Part shown: positions 51,303 to 59,743 of the stretch, in pieces
Layout of the letters: every line of letters starts with the position of its first letter
Position numbering within the stretch: position 1 is the stretch's first letter
Origin: Arcobacter venerupis
GTDB taxonomy: Bacteria > Campylobacterota > Campylobacteria > Campylobacterales > Arcobacteraceae
Length of the DNA: 64,000 nt
Reading direction: 5' to 3'
Assembly: GCF_013201665.1 (NCBI RefSeq)
Contig: NZ_CP053840.1
Coordinates: 1,674,001 to 1,738,000, forward strand
Notes under the pieces: generated by a model
Database searches by the model: none
What the model was told of the DNA's origin: nothing
The model's input: the letters and a program-made list of their open reading frames with translations, nothing else
Translations under genes and position numbers: made by a program

Positions 51303-51924
51303 AGATAATGAAAATTTATGCAATTTTATAAAAACATCTTTAGAAAAAGAAGGTTATGTGATTGATACATTTTATGATGGTGAAGATGCTTTAGAAGTTT
51401 TGAACAACGGTTATAGTTGTTTTATACTAGATATAAATGTGGCTTCTATTGATGGAATATCTATATTAAAAACTATTCGTATGTATAGTAAAAATATTCC
51501 TGTAATCATTATGAGTTCAAATCATGAACTAGAAAAGATACAAGCTTCTTATGAATTGGGTTGTGATGATTATTTAAAAAAACCATTTTTGATGTATGAA
51601 TTAATTCAAAAAGTAAAAAAGCTTTGTCAAATAAAACAACAAATATTTGATTTTACAAATAATTTTATATATGACTATGATAATAGAAATTTAAAAGGTC
51701 CAGATGGCGAAATAAAACTTGCAAAAAAAGAGATACTTTTTTTAGAACTACTTTGCAAAAACCCAACTAGAATATTCTCTTTTGAAGAGATTGAAAACTA
51801 TGTATGGGAAGGAGAGGAAACAGCTTTAATAAACATAAGAGGTTTAGTAAAACGTCTTCGAAAAAAAATTCCTGAAAATACAATAAATATTGTTAAAGGC
51901 ATAGGATATAAATTAAATCTTTAA
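51283..51924 (+). CDS. OmpR-family response regulator
   Basis: 213 residues: receiver with D8/N9, phospho-acceptor Asp50 (CFILDINVASIDG), switch Lys in YLKKPFLMYELI, and a winged-helix domain (about 118-213) ending NIVKGIGYKLNL. Co-translated with the kinase. The SDF symporter starts about 95 nt downstream on the same strand and is a plausible target, but I saw no repeated operator there. Confidence 0.88.
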   Translation: MKILVLEDNENLCNFIKTSLEKEGYVIDTFYDGEDALEVLNNGYSCFILDINVASIDGISILKTIRMYSKNIPVIIMSSNHELEKIQASYELGCDDYLKKPFLMYELIQKVKKLCQIKQQIFDFTNNFIYDYDNRNLKGPDGEIKLAKKEILFLELLCKNPTRIFSFEEIENYVWEGEETALINIRGLVKRLRKKIPENTINIVKGIGYKLNL

Positions 51925-52017
51925 AATAATAAAAATTTCTTTAAAAAAAACCATAAAAAGCACTTTTAGGACATGTTAACTTATTAAAATATTTTTAATA
52001 TAAATTAAGGAGAGAAA

Positions 52018-53286
52018 ATGTCAAGAGTATGGAAAAATATCCCATTATGGCAAAAAATTCTAGGAGCATTAGTTCTTGGACTTATTACAGGAATCGTTTT
52101 TGCTGAAAGTGCGCAAGTATTAAAACCACTTGGAACACTATTTATTAATCTTATTAAGATGCTAATTGTGCCATTAGTTTTTGTTACCTTAGTAACTGGT
52201 ATTATTGCAATGGAAGATTTAAAAAAGATGAGAAGAGTTGGAATTAAAACATTTCTAATCTATATTGTAACTACTGCTATTGCCATTACTATTGGATTAA
52301 TAGTAGGTATTGTTTTAGAACCAGGTGCAGGTGTGACATTAGATGCTGCAAAAAATATGACAGTAACTCAAGCGCCAGCTTTAATAGATACCTTATTAAA
52401 TATTATTACAAAAAATCCTTTTTCAAGTTTTGCAAATGGTGATATATTACAAATTATCTTTTTTGCAATTATTCTGGGTGTTTCTATCAATCTATCAGGT
52501 GATAAAGGTGAACCTGCAAAAAAATTCTTTAATTCTATTGCAGAAGCTATGTATAAAATGACTGAAATTGTAATGGGATTTGCACCATTTGGAGTTTTTG
52601 CTTTAATGGCTTGGGTTTCTGCTTCTTATGGGATGGATGTATTATTAAGTTTAGGGAAAGTTATATTTGCTGTGTATTTAGCTTCTGTTATTCATCTATT
52701 ATTTACAATTGGTGGAGCAATATCTATTTTTGCAAAACTAAATCCTATTAGATTCTTTAAAGGTATTGTAGCTGCTCAAACTGTTGCATTTACAACAACA
52801 AGTAGTTCAGGAACATTACCAATTACTACACAAAACTGTGTTAAAAACCTAGGTGTTTCAAAACCAGTAGCTAGTTTTGTTTTACCTCTTGGTGCGACTA
52901 TAAATATGGATGGAACGGCACTTTATCAAGGTGTTTGTGCAATGTTTGTCGCTCAAGCATTTGGAATTCAATTAGGAATGCAAGAGTATATGATGATTAT
53001 TTTAACAGCAACATTAGCATCAATTGGAACAGCAGGAGTTCCAGGAGCTGGACTTATTATGCTTACATTAGTTTTAACATCTGTTGGATTACCAATTGAA
53101 GGTGTTGCAATTATTGCGGGAATCGATAGAATCTTAGATATGGCAAGAACAACTGTTAATGTTACAGGTGACGCTATGACTTCAGTATTAATCGCAAGAA
53201 GTGAAAATGAGCTTGATGAAGAGATTTATAATGGGAATAAAGAGCATGAAGAAGAGTTTGTAGAAATGCAAACTGTAAAAGCTTAA
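52018..53286 (+). CDS. Dicarboxylate/amino-acid:cation symporter (SDF family)
   Basis: 422-residue DctA/GltP-type carrier of the inner membrane. Family motifs: serine-rich re-entrant loop AFTTTSSSGTLPITTQNC (about 260-277), LGATINMDGTALYQGV (NMDGT sodium/substrate site), SIGTAGVPGAGLIML, and DRILDMARTTVNVTGD with the Asp/Asn residues that bind substrate and cation. Substrate could be aspartate, glutamate or C4-dicarboxylates; sequence by eye does not settle it. AAGGAG ribosome site. Near aspA and the two-component pair. Confidence 0.92.
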   Translation: MSRVWKNIPLWQKILGALVLGLITGIVFAESAQVLKPLGTLFINLIKMLIVPLVFVTLVTGIIAMEDLKKMRRVGIKTFLIYIVTTAIAITIGLIVGIVLEPGAGVTLDAAKNMTVTQAPALIDTLLNIITKNPFSSFANGDILQIIFFAIILGVSINLSGDKGEPAKKFFNSIAEAMYKMTEIVMGFAPFGVFALMAWVSASYGMDVLLSLGKVIFAVYLASVIHLLFTIGGAISIFAKLNPIRFFKGIVAAQTVAFTTTSSSGTLPITTQNCVKNLGVSKPVASFVLPLGATINMDGTALYQGVCAMFVAQAFGIQLGMQEYMMIILTATLASIGTAGVPGAGLIMLTLVLTSVGLPIEGVAIIAGIDRILDMARTTVNVTGDAMTSVLIARSENELDEEIYNGNKEHEEEFVEMQTVKA

Positions 53287-53313
53287 ATATAAAGAGGAAA
53301 AACCTCTTTATAT
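53287..53313. terminator. Hairpin between convergent symporter and pgeF genes
   Basis: 11-bp perfect stem ATATAAAGAGG / CCTCTTTATAT with an AAAAA loop. Strong stem, weak T-run; probable terminator in both directions. Confidence 0.7.
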
Positions 53314-53981
53314 TATCTTACGATAATTCCTGCAAATCTTCCTGTTTTAGTATCTTTTCTATAAGAGAAAAAAGGTTCAGTTGAACATTTCGTACAAACT
53401 TCTGATATTCGAATATTTCTAATTCCCACTTCTTCTAAAAGTTTTACATTGATTCCATGTAGATCTATGTTTCTGCCTTTACAAAATTTCTCTCCAAATG
53501 ATGTTTTAACGATTTTAGCTAACTCCTCACTTACTTCATAACAACAAGTATGAATGCTTGGTCCCATAATTACTTTTATATTATTTGCATTGCAACCTAA
53601 TTCACTCATCATTTTATTTGCAGTGATTTGTGCAATTTTTAAAAAAGTAGAGTTTCTTCCAGCATGAACAGCTGCAATTACACCTTGTATCTCATCAAAA
53701 AACAGAATTGGAATACAGTCAGCAACCATAACCATAAGTGGCAAGCCTTTTGTTTTTGTGATTAATCCATCACAATTTTCTATAAGTTTTGGTGAGTTCT
53801 CGTCCACTATTTGAACATTGTTTCCATGAACTTGGTTCATATAAACTAAATCTTCATTTTTATAATTCATCTTTAAAGCAACTGCTTCTCTGTTTGTATC
53901 CACATTCTCTTTTATGTCATTTACATGATAAGCTAAATTTCCATCTTCAGTTGTTGTAAAATAGTATTTAATTTGATTCAT
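53313..53981 (-). CDS. pgeF: Polyphenol oxidase-like/purine nucleoside phosphorylase family protein (YfiH/PgeF)
   Basis: 222-residue YfiH/DUF152-family protein. Motifs: MNQVHGNNV, VMVADCIPILFFD (the ADC metal Cys), AAVHAGRNSTFLKI (metal His) and GPSIHTCCYEVSEEL, with the C-terminal CTKCSTEPFFSYRKD. The E. coli homologue edits UDP-MurNAc peptide errors and others have purine nucleoside phosphorylase activity, so the exact role here is open. Confidence 0.9.
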   Translation of the reverse strand: MNQIKYYFTTTEDGNLAYHVNDIKENVDTNREAVALKMNYKNEDLVYMNQVHGNNVQIVDENSPKLIENCDGLITKTKGLPLMVMVADCIPILFFDEIQGVIAAVHAGRNSTFLKIAQITANKMMSELGCNANNIKVIMGPSIHTCCYEVSEELAKIVKTSFGEKFCKGRNIDLHGINVKLLEEVGIRNIRISEVCTKCSTEPFFSYRKDTKTGRFAGIIVR

Positions 53982-54049
53982 AATTGCTCTTTTATTTGCT
54001 TTTGATATAATTTAGCGAAATATTAATGATTTATTGTTTAAGGATAGAT

Positions 54050-54658
54050 ATGAACAGATTTGATGAAGCAGCTAAAACTTGGGATAATAAACAAGCAAGT
54101 ATTGATAGCTCAAATGCTTGTGTAGAAAATCTACAAAAACACGTAGTTATAAAAGAAAATGCTAACATTTTAGATTATGGTTGTGGAACTGGATTTATAG
54201 CTTTTGTTTTAAGCACAGATAAAAACAGTGTTTTAGGAATGGATTATTCAGATGGAATGGTAAATAGATTTAATGAAAAAGCAAATGAACTAAACTTTGA
54301 CAATATCAAAGCTGTAAAACACAATATGAATGAAGATGAAATATCAAAAAATACTTATGATTTATTTATCTCATCTATGACTATGCACCATATCAAAGAT
54401 ACAAATATGTTTGCACAAAAAGCTTATGACTCTTTAGTAAATGGTGGATATATTTGTATTAATGACCTAGAAAAAGAGGATGGAACTTTTCACGAAAAAC
54501 ATAAAAATGATGGTGTTGAACACTTCGGATATGAAAAAGAAAATGTGAAAAAAATCTTTACTAATGTAGGTTTTAAAATCATCTCTTGTGATACGGTTTA
54601 TATTCATGAAAGAAATGAAAAAGAGTATCCACTTTTTAATCTAATAGCAAAAAAATAA
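54050..54658 (+). CDS. Class I SAM-dependent methyltransferase
   Basis: 202 residues from the ATG at 54050 (AAGGA ribosome site); an in-frame start eight codons earlier has none. Rossmann-type SAM site ANILDYGCGTGFIAFVL (about 42-58), acidic residue in VLGMDYSDGMV, and post-I motif DLFISSMTMHHIKD. Resembles UbiE/COQ5-like small-molecule methyltransferases; substrate unknown. It lies 10 nt before aroE, so likely co-transcribed. Confidence 0.85.
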   Translation: MNRFDEAAKTWDNKQASIDSSNACVENLQKHVVIKENANILDYGCGTGFIAFVLSTDKNSVLGMDYSDGMVNRFNEKANELNFDNIKAVKHNMNEDEISKNTYDLFISSMTMHHIKDTNMFAQKAYDSLVNGGYICINDLEKEDGTFHEKHKNDGVEHFGYEKENVKKIFTNVGFKIISCDTVYIHERNEKEYPLFNLIAKK

Positions 54659-54668
54659 AAGGAAAAGA

Positions 54669-55463
54669 ATGTCAGAAAAATTTGCAATATTTGGAAATCC
54701 AGTTGCTCACTCAAAATCACCACAAATGCAAAATGCAGGATTAAAACATATAAATTTTGATGGGAATTATGAAAAACATCATCTAGAAAATGGAAATGAA
54801 ATCAAAAAAACTTTTTTAGACTCAAACTACAAAGGTGCAAATATAACAGTTCCACACAAAGAGTTTGCCTATGAAAATGCTGATGAAATCAGAGGTCTAG
54901 CAAAAGAGATAAAAGCTGTAAATACGTACATCCTTGAAGATGGAAAAGTAGTAGCTTACAACACAGATGCACCAGGATTTTTAAAAGCAATAGAGAGTTT
55001 TGGAACTATTAAAAATGTTTTACTTTTAGGAGCAGGAGGAACTGCAAAAGCAATCGCCCTATCCTTAAAATCAAAAGATATAAATGTAACTGTGTTAAAT
55101 AGAAGTGAGGGGAAACTAGACTTCTTTAAAGAGCATCAAATTCCATGTTTTTCATGGGGAAATTTTGAACCTACAAAATATGATTTAATCGTAAACTCAA
55201 CAAGTGCTGGACTAAAAGATGAATATTTACCTTGTGATAAAAAAATCCTAGAAACAGTTTTCAAAGATGCTTCTTTTGCTTTTGATTGTGTTTATGGAAA
55301 AATCACACCATTTTTAGCACTTGCAAGTGAAAATGGACTTAAAATAAAAGACGGTGAAGATATGCTTTTATTTCAAGGTGTTTTAGCATTTGAGTATTTC
55401 ACTAATACAAAAGCCAATAATTCAGTGATTGAAGCTATGAGAAAAGGATTAAAAGAGGAATAA
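54669..55463 (+). CDS. aroE: Shikimate dehydrogenase AroE
   Basis: NADPH-dependent reduction of 3-dehydroshikimate to shikimate in aromatic amino-acid synthesis. 264 residues: substrate site NPVAHSKSPQMQNAGL (about 10-25), catalytic Lys in ANITVPHKEFAYENAD, nucleotide loop LLGAGGTAKAIALSL (about 118-132), NRSEGK for NADP, and the C-terminal GEDMLLFQGVLAFEYF. AAGGAA ribosome site. Confidence 0.96.
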   Translation: MSEKFAIFGNPVAHSKSPQMQNAGLKHINFDGNYEKHHLENGNEIKKTFLDSNYKGANITVPHKEFAYENADEIRGLAKEIKAVNTYILEDGKVVAYNTDAPGFLKAIESFGTIKNVLLLGAGGTAKAIALSLKSKDINVTVLNRSEGKLDFFKEHQIPCFSWGNFEPTKYDLIVNSTSAGLKDEYLPCDKKILETVFKDASFAFDCVYGKITPFLALASENGLKIKDGEDMLLFQGVLAFEYFTNTKANNSVIEAMRKGLKEE

Positions 55464-55530
55464 AATTCTTCTTTTATTAAAAATTAAACTATAATTCCAA
55501 TATAAACTACAAAAATACTAGAAGTTCAAA

Positions 55531-55704
55531 ATGAAAAAAGTAACAAAACTTTGTGGAACTAAAAAAAATTATATTATCCTACCTCAAGATGAAAAACTAA
55601 CCCTAAATCAAATTTACGTCTGTAACAAATGTAAAAGAATTTCAAAAGAAAAAATCTTTTTATGTTACCCTGAACTTAAAAATGAAAAAGATTTAATTCA
55701 ATAA
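55531..55704 (+). CDS. 57-aa Cys-rich small protein (possible zinc ribbon)
   Basis: ORF of 57 codons 67 nt after aroE: MKKVTKLCGTKKNYI, then ILPQDEKLTLNQIYVCNKCK, ending LCYPELKNEKDLIQ. Four Cys at residues 8, 31, 34 and 45, with the CNKC pair, could hold one zinc ion. Codon use fits the neighbours. The ribosome site is weak, and the stop overlaps the convergent membrane gene by a few bases. No family recognised. Confidence 0.55.
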   Translation: MKKVTKLCGTKKNYIILPQDEKLTLNQIYVCNKCKRISKEKIFLCYPELKNEKDLIQ

Positions 55705-56099
55705 TTATGGAATGATCCCCATAATTCGTTCATCTTAAAAGTATATTTGTAAAGTGCAAAATACCAAGGAAAAAGTATTACACTAAATGCTAAATAATTT
55801 ACATTCTTAAGAAAAATATAATTGTATTCAAAGAAAAGATAATTTGTTGCATCTACTAAAATAAGAAAAAAGAAAAATATCCATAATTCTTTGAAAAAAT
55901 ATTTTTTCTTATTAATATATCCCCTAATTCCAAATAGTGATATGATAATAATCATCAAAAATAAAATATCGTACATTTTTGAATATATATTTCCAACTAG
56001 AACAGCATCTTCATTTAAAACTGTAAATCCTAATATACATATAAAACAAGTTAACATAACCCAAAAATATAATTCCCAAAAAACAATTGTCTTATTCAT
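55698..56099 (-). CDS. Small four-helix membrane protein (133 aa)
   Basis: 133 residues with four hydrophobic helices (about 7-26, 43-60, 70-90 and 98-118) and an aromatic-rich tail. I do not recognise the family. AGGAT ribosome site. Its promoter has the TGTGACA direct repeat with a TATTAT hexamer 9 nt further on, the same plan as the slipin operon and the 340-aa membrane gene upstream, so the three are probably co-regulated. Confidence 0.6.
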   Translation of the reverse strand: MNKTIVFWELYFWVMLTCFICILGFTVLNEDAVLVGNIYSKMYDILFLMIIIISLFGIRGYINKKKYFFKELWIFFFFLILVDATNYLFFEYNYIFLKNVNYLAFSVILFPWYFALYKYTFKMNELWGSFHNY

Positions 56100-56155
56100 A
56101 TCTCATCCTAACTATTTTTTATAAATAAATACGAAGATACATAATAACTAACAAG

Positions 56156-56174
56156 TGTCACAGATAGTGTCACA
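56156..56174 (-). promoter_or_regulatory. TGTGACA-N5-TGTGACA site upstream of the 133-aa membrane gene
   Basis: Read towards the gene: TGTGACA, CTATC, TGTGACA, 9 nt, TATTAT. Same half-sites, 12-bp period and -10 spacing as the sites at 38237-38255 and 57285-57303. Confidence 0.7.
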
Positions 56175-56196
56175 AATTTTTAATATTTCAATAATT

Positions 56197-57219
56197 TTAA
56201 ATAAAAGTAAATTGAGGTTTATCAACATTATAAGTTTCTATTAAAAACTTATTACTTCCGACTGATAAACTAATATACGCATTTTCTTTATGAGGATTTT
56301 TTATCATCCATAAATCATCTTTGTCTATTACAATATTTGAGAAACCTAATATTTCATATTGAGATAGCAACTCTAATTTTAGCTCTTCAAAAGTTTTATT
56401 GAATATAAAGGGAATAGTAATTTTAAAATTTCCATCTTTTTCATAGATTGATAACTCTTCAACCTCTTTTTTTATATTTTCTTCATAAGTGTATTTTTTG
56501 ATAAATTTATAAGTAGAAGATAGAGTTGAAACCACTAATACTGTTATAAATAGATCTAAGAAAACATATAAAACATCAAAATATGAAGAAACAACATTTA
56601 CTAAAAAATTAATAACTAAAGAATAAATTAATCCTACAAGAATTGTAATAATCATAGGAAAAATAACTATAGAAAAAAAAGTTATAAGTTTATAAGTTTT
56701 TGTTTTATTCCAAGATTCCCAAATGCTCATCTCTTCATCTAAAGCAATTGCAGGAAAAACCAAAGACATTCTAGAAAATATCATCAAAACAACAATTAAG
56801 GTTATAGGAATACCAACTATTGGTATAAATAAAAAAAGAAAAGAAGGAACACATAAAAAACCTATAATAAATGAAGAACTTAAATATTTAAATTCTCTCA
56901 AACCAAATTTGAAGAAACCCCATGTAGGAACAGCATTTTCTTCAAGTAAGAGAACTCTGTGAGTTGTAATAGCTACTATAATACTAATAATTAAAGACAA
57001 AATAAGAAAAAATACCAAAGTAAAATCTGAAAAAATATTCGTAATATTTGGAGTAGTAAAAGATTTATTATAATAATCAATTATCATTAATAAAATAAAA
57101 GGAATTATTAAAGCCTTTATTAAAATATTTTTCTTTTTAACCAATAAAATAAAAGTATCATTTATAATTTCCTTATATGCTCTAAAAAAACCAATATGAT
57201 TAGATCTATTTTCATTCAT
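56197..57219 (-). CDS. Multi-pass membrane protein with C-terminal soluble domain (340 aa)
   Basis: 340 residues. About six helices in the first 235 (for example IKALIIPFILLMIIDYY, VFFLILSLIISIIVAITTH, IPIVGIPITLIVVLMIF, ITFFSIVIFPMIITILVGLI, YVFLDLFITVLVVSTL), then a soluble tail (about 250-340). The helices and the segment IALDEEMSIWESWNKTKTY recall the DUF975/YciC-type glycerophosphoryl membrane-domain families, but I do not assign it. AAGGA ribosome site. The promoter carries the shared TGTGACA repeat. Confidence 0.65.
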   Translation of the reverse strand: MNENRSNHIGFFRAYKEIINDTFILLVKKKNILIKALIIPFILLMIIDYYNKSFTTPNITNIFSDFTLVFFLILSLIISIIVAITTHRVLLLEENAVPTWGFFKFGLREFKYLSSSFIIGFLCVPSFLFLFIPIVGIPITLIVVLMIFSRMSLVFPAIALDEEMSIWESWNKTKTYKLITFFSIVIFPMIITILVGLIYSLVINFLVNVVSSYFDVLYVFLDLFITVLVVSTLSSTYKFIKKYTYEENIKKEVEELSIYEKDGNFKITIPFIFNKTFEELKLELLSQYEILGFSNIVIDKDDLWMIKNPHKENAYISLSVGSNKFLIETYNVDKPQFTFI

Positions 57220-57284
57220 TACTTTTTTCCTTGTTTATTGTATAAATAACAACAATTTTTTAATCAGACATTCTATCAATTTTC

Positions 57285-57303
57285 TGTCACAAATAATGTC
57301 ACA
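57285..57303 (-). promoter_or_regulatory. TGTGACA-N5-TGTGACA site upstream of the 340-aa membrane gene
   Basis: Read towards the gene: TGTGACA, TTATT, TGTGACA, 9 nt, TAGAAT. The surrounding bases match the slipin site closely, including TTGATAGAAT around the -10 hexamer. Confidence 0.7.
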
Positions 57304-57410
57304 AAACATACAATATAATAATTTTTGATTATTTCTAATCTATTTGATATAATGGTATGATTTCTAAAATAGATGTTATTAAATTTAAATTGAAAGAAAG
57401 GTAATCAAAA

Positions 57411-58061
57411 TTGAAAAAAAATTTTCATATTAAAAAAATCTCAGATTATGCAATGGTTGGTGGGTTAGGTGCTTTACTTGTAGTTGGATTAGTTGGATGT
57501 GACGATAAATCAAAAAACAATCAACAAAACCAAGGTCAAAGTGATGCTTTTTCAAATGCTAGCCAAAAACAAAATGCTTTTGTAATTATAGAAGAATCAG
57601 CAGATGGTAAATACAAAATAGCTGATGAATTTCCAGCTTCAAAAACTACAATTGTACTTAGAAAACCAGATGGAACTGAAAAAATTTTATCACAAGAAGA
57701 AATAGATAAATTAGTAAAAGAAGAAGAAGTAAAAATTGATGCAGGTACATCTCCTCTTACAAATCCAAATGCCCAAGTATCAGATGGTGGAATGGGACTT
57801 GGTGGAGTTTTATTATCTTCAATTGCAGGTGCAATGATTGGTTCTTGGCTTGGGAATAAACTATTTAATAATCAAAACTTCCAAAACCAAAGACAAACTC
57901 AATATAAATCACCACAAACATATAGTAAATCTCAAAGTTCATTTACAAAATCTTCAGCAACAACAGGTAGTAATTCATCAAGTAAAAAAAGTGGATTTTT
58001 TGGTGGAAACAATAGTTCTACGACATCAAAATCAACTTCATCGTCTAGTTTTGGGAGCTAA
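57411..58061 (+). CDS. UPF0323 family lipoprotein
   Basis: 216 residues. Basic N-terminus, then a lipobox-like LVGLVGC (Cys near residue 30), a short soluble domain (about 50-115; FVIIEESADGKYKIADEFPA), a Gly-rich membrane-like segment (GMGLGGVLLSSIAGAMIGSW) and a Ser/Gln-rich low-complexity tail. This is the UPF0323 family found in Helicobacter and Campylobacter. TTG start behind AAAGG. The next gene starts 3 nt after its stop and encodes a glutathionylspermidine-synthase-like protein, the same pairing as E. coli ygiB-ygiC. Confidence 0.85.
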   Translation: MKKNFHIKKISDYAMVGGLGALLVVGLVGCDDKSKNNQQNQGQSDAFSNASQKQNAFVIIEESADGKYKIADEFPASKTTIVLRKPDGTEKILSQEEIDKLVKEEEVKIDAGTSPLTNPNAQVSDGGMGLGGVLLSSIAGAMIGSWLGNKLFNNQNFQNQRQTQYKSPQTYSKSQSSFTKSSATTGSNSSSKKSGFFGGNNSSTTSKSTSSSSFGS

Positions 58062-58064
58062 TAA

Positions 58065-59243
58065 ATGCAATTAGAAAAATTAAAACCTTTAAGTGATGAA
58101 TACTTAGAATCAATAGGTTTTGTCTGGCATACAGATAGTGATAATTCATCCTATGTTAGTGATGAAATTGTAGTGATTAGTGAAGATCAAGCAAATGCTT
58201 TTTATGAAGCAACAAATGAACTTTATGATATGTTTGCTGAGACGGGTCAATATATAATTGATAATGAGCTATTTCATGAAATAAACATACCTTTTAATCT
58301 AATTGAAGTTATAAAAGAGTCTTGGGAAAATGAAGTTCATTGGCATTTATATTCAAGATTTGATTTAGCAGGTGGGATTGATGGGAAACCTATAAAATTA
58401 ATTGAGTTTAATGCGGATACTCCAACTTCACTTTTTGAAACAGCGATTATTCAATGGGCAATGTTAAAAGCAAATGGTTTAAATGAAGCTAGTCAATTTA
58501 ACAATCTTTATGAAGCTTTAAAAGATAATTTCAAAAGAATTATTACTTTAAATGGAGATTTAGAAAAATTTGATGAATATTATTCAACTCTTGGCTGGAA
58601 AATACTGTTTTCTTCAATTTCAAACTCAAGTGAAGATATAAACACAACAAAACTTTTACAACATATTGCAAGTGAAGCTGGGTTTAACACAGATTTTGAA
58701 TTTATAGAAAATGTTCAATTTAGTGATGATGGTATTTTTAAGGATGATGAACTTTTTGAATTCTGGTTTAAACTAATTCCTTGGGAAAATATCGCTATTG
58801 AAGAGAGTGAATTAGCTTTGATTTTAACAGAAATTATAAAAGAGAAAAAAGCAATTATTTTTAATCCAGCTTACACATTGATGTTTCAATCAAAAGGATT
58901 TATGAAAATTTTATGGGATTTATATCCAAATCATCCTTTATTACTTGAAACTTCATTTGAACCTTTAGTTGATAAAAAACAAGTTGAAAAAAGATGTTTT
59001 GGAAGAGAAGGTGCAAATACAAAAATAATAAATAGTGATGGTTCAATTGATCAAGAAACATTAGGTGATTATGAAGGTCATAAAGCTATTTACCAAGAGT
59101 TTGTAGAATTTCCTAAAGATTCAAATGGAAACTATTACCAAGCGGGAGTATTTTTCGCTTATGAAGCTTGTGCATTAGGATTTAGAAGAGGTGGAAAAAT
59201 ATTAAATAATATGTCTAAATTTGTAGGTCATGTTATAAAATAA
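58065..59243 (+). CDS. Glutathionylspermidine synthase-like ATP-grasp protein (YgiC type)
   Basis: 392 residues, the length of the stand-alone YgiC/YjfC proteins, which have the C-terminal ATP-grasp domain of glutathionylspermidine synthase without the amidase. Motifs: GLxRFD-like SRFDLAGGIDGKPIKLIEFN (about 103-122), NADTPTSLFETAIIQWAML, and late GREGANTKII and YYQAGVFFAYEACALGFRRG. Ligase activity of the family is unproven; an envelope role with the paired lipoprotein is possible. Confidence 0.88.
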   Translation: MQLEKLKPLSDEYLESIGFVWHTDSDNSSYVSDEIVVISEDQANAFYEATNELYDMFAETGQYIIDNELFHEINIPFNLIEVIKESWENEVHWHLYSRFDLAGGIDGKPIKLIEFNADTPTSLFETAIIQWAMLKANGLNEASQFNNLYEALKDNFKRIITLNGDLEKFDEYYSTLGWKILFSSISNSSEDINTTKLLQHIASEAGFNTDFEFIENVQFSDDGIFKDDELFEFWFKLIPWENIAIEESELALILTEIIKEKKAIIFNPAYTLMFQSKGFMKILWDLYPNHPLLLETSFEPLVDKKQVEKRCFGREGANTKIINSDGSIDQETLGDYEGHKAIYQEFVEFPKDSNGNYYQAGVFFAYEACALGFRRGGKILNNMSKFVGHVIK

Positions 59244-59256
59244 AAGACTTGTAAAA

Positions 59257-59283
59257 AAGAAGATTTATTTAATAAATCTTCTT
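59257..59283. terminator. Bidirectional terminator between the YgiC-like gene and the 119-aa gene
   Basis: 11-bp stem AAGAAGATTTA / TAAATCTTCTT with a 5-nt loop, between convergent genes and overlapping the 3' end of the minus-strand gene. Confidence 0.65.
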
Positions 59284-59624
59284 TCTATCTCTTCATCACT
59301 TAATTCAACACTATCTTCATTTAAAAAACCATAAAAATAACTATCAACTTCAGTAAGAACTTCAATAATTAAAATATTTTTACCATCATAATTTTTAACA
59401 AATTTTTCAATAGCTTCAAGAGCAGAATCATCCCAGTATTTTTCAATCTCATCATTGTTTCCAACATCACAGAACAGACAATCTTCACACATTGAAAATA
59501 AATATTTACCAGCACCCTCATAAATCTCAAATGAATTATTTTCATTATCTAATTTCTCATTTGTAAAAGGACAATACAAACTAAATTTACTCATATTCTT
59601 AGGTTTTATAACAACTTTATTCAA
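59265..59624 (-). CDS. Cys-containing hypothetical protein (about 119 aa)
   Basis: No family recognised. Acidic, with Cys in LYCPFTNEKL and a cluster MCEDCLFCDVGNND that could bind metal. Start is uncertain: a TTG at 59624 has AAGGA at 6-nt spacing; an ATG at 59594 would give 109 residues but no good ribosome site; another TTG at 59630 abuts the AAGGA. Stands alone between the YgiC-like gene and a small membrane protein. Confidence 0.55.
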   Translation of the reverse strand: MNKVVIKPKNMSKFSLYCPFTNEKLDNENNSFEIYEGAGKYLFSMCEDCLFCDVGNNDEIEKYWDDSALEAIEKFVKNYDGKNILIIEVLTEVDSYFYGFLNEDSVELSDEEIERRFIK

Positions 59625-59743
59625 AATCAATCCTTATTTTTATTAATACTTACTACTCAATTTATTGCAGAATTATACATTTAATTTTTTAAACAAACGC
59701 TTTATTTTAGGAGTTTATATATATTTATACAAATGATATTTTC

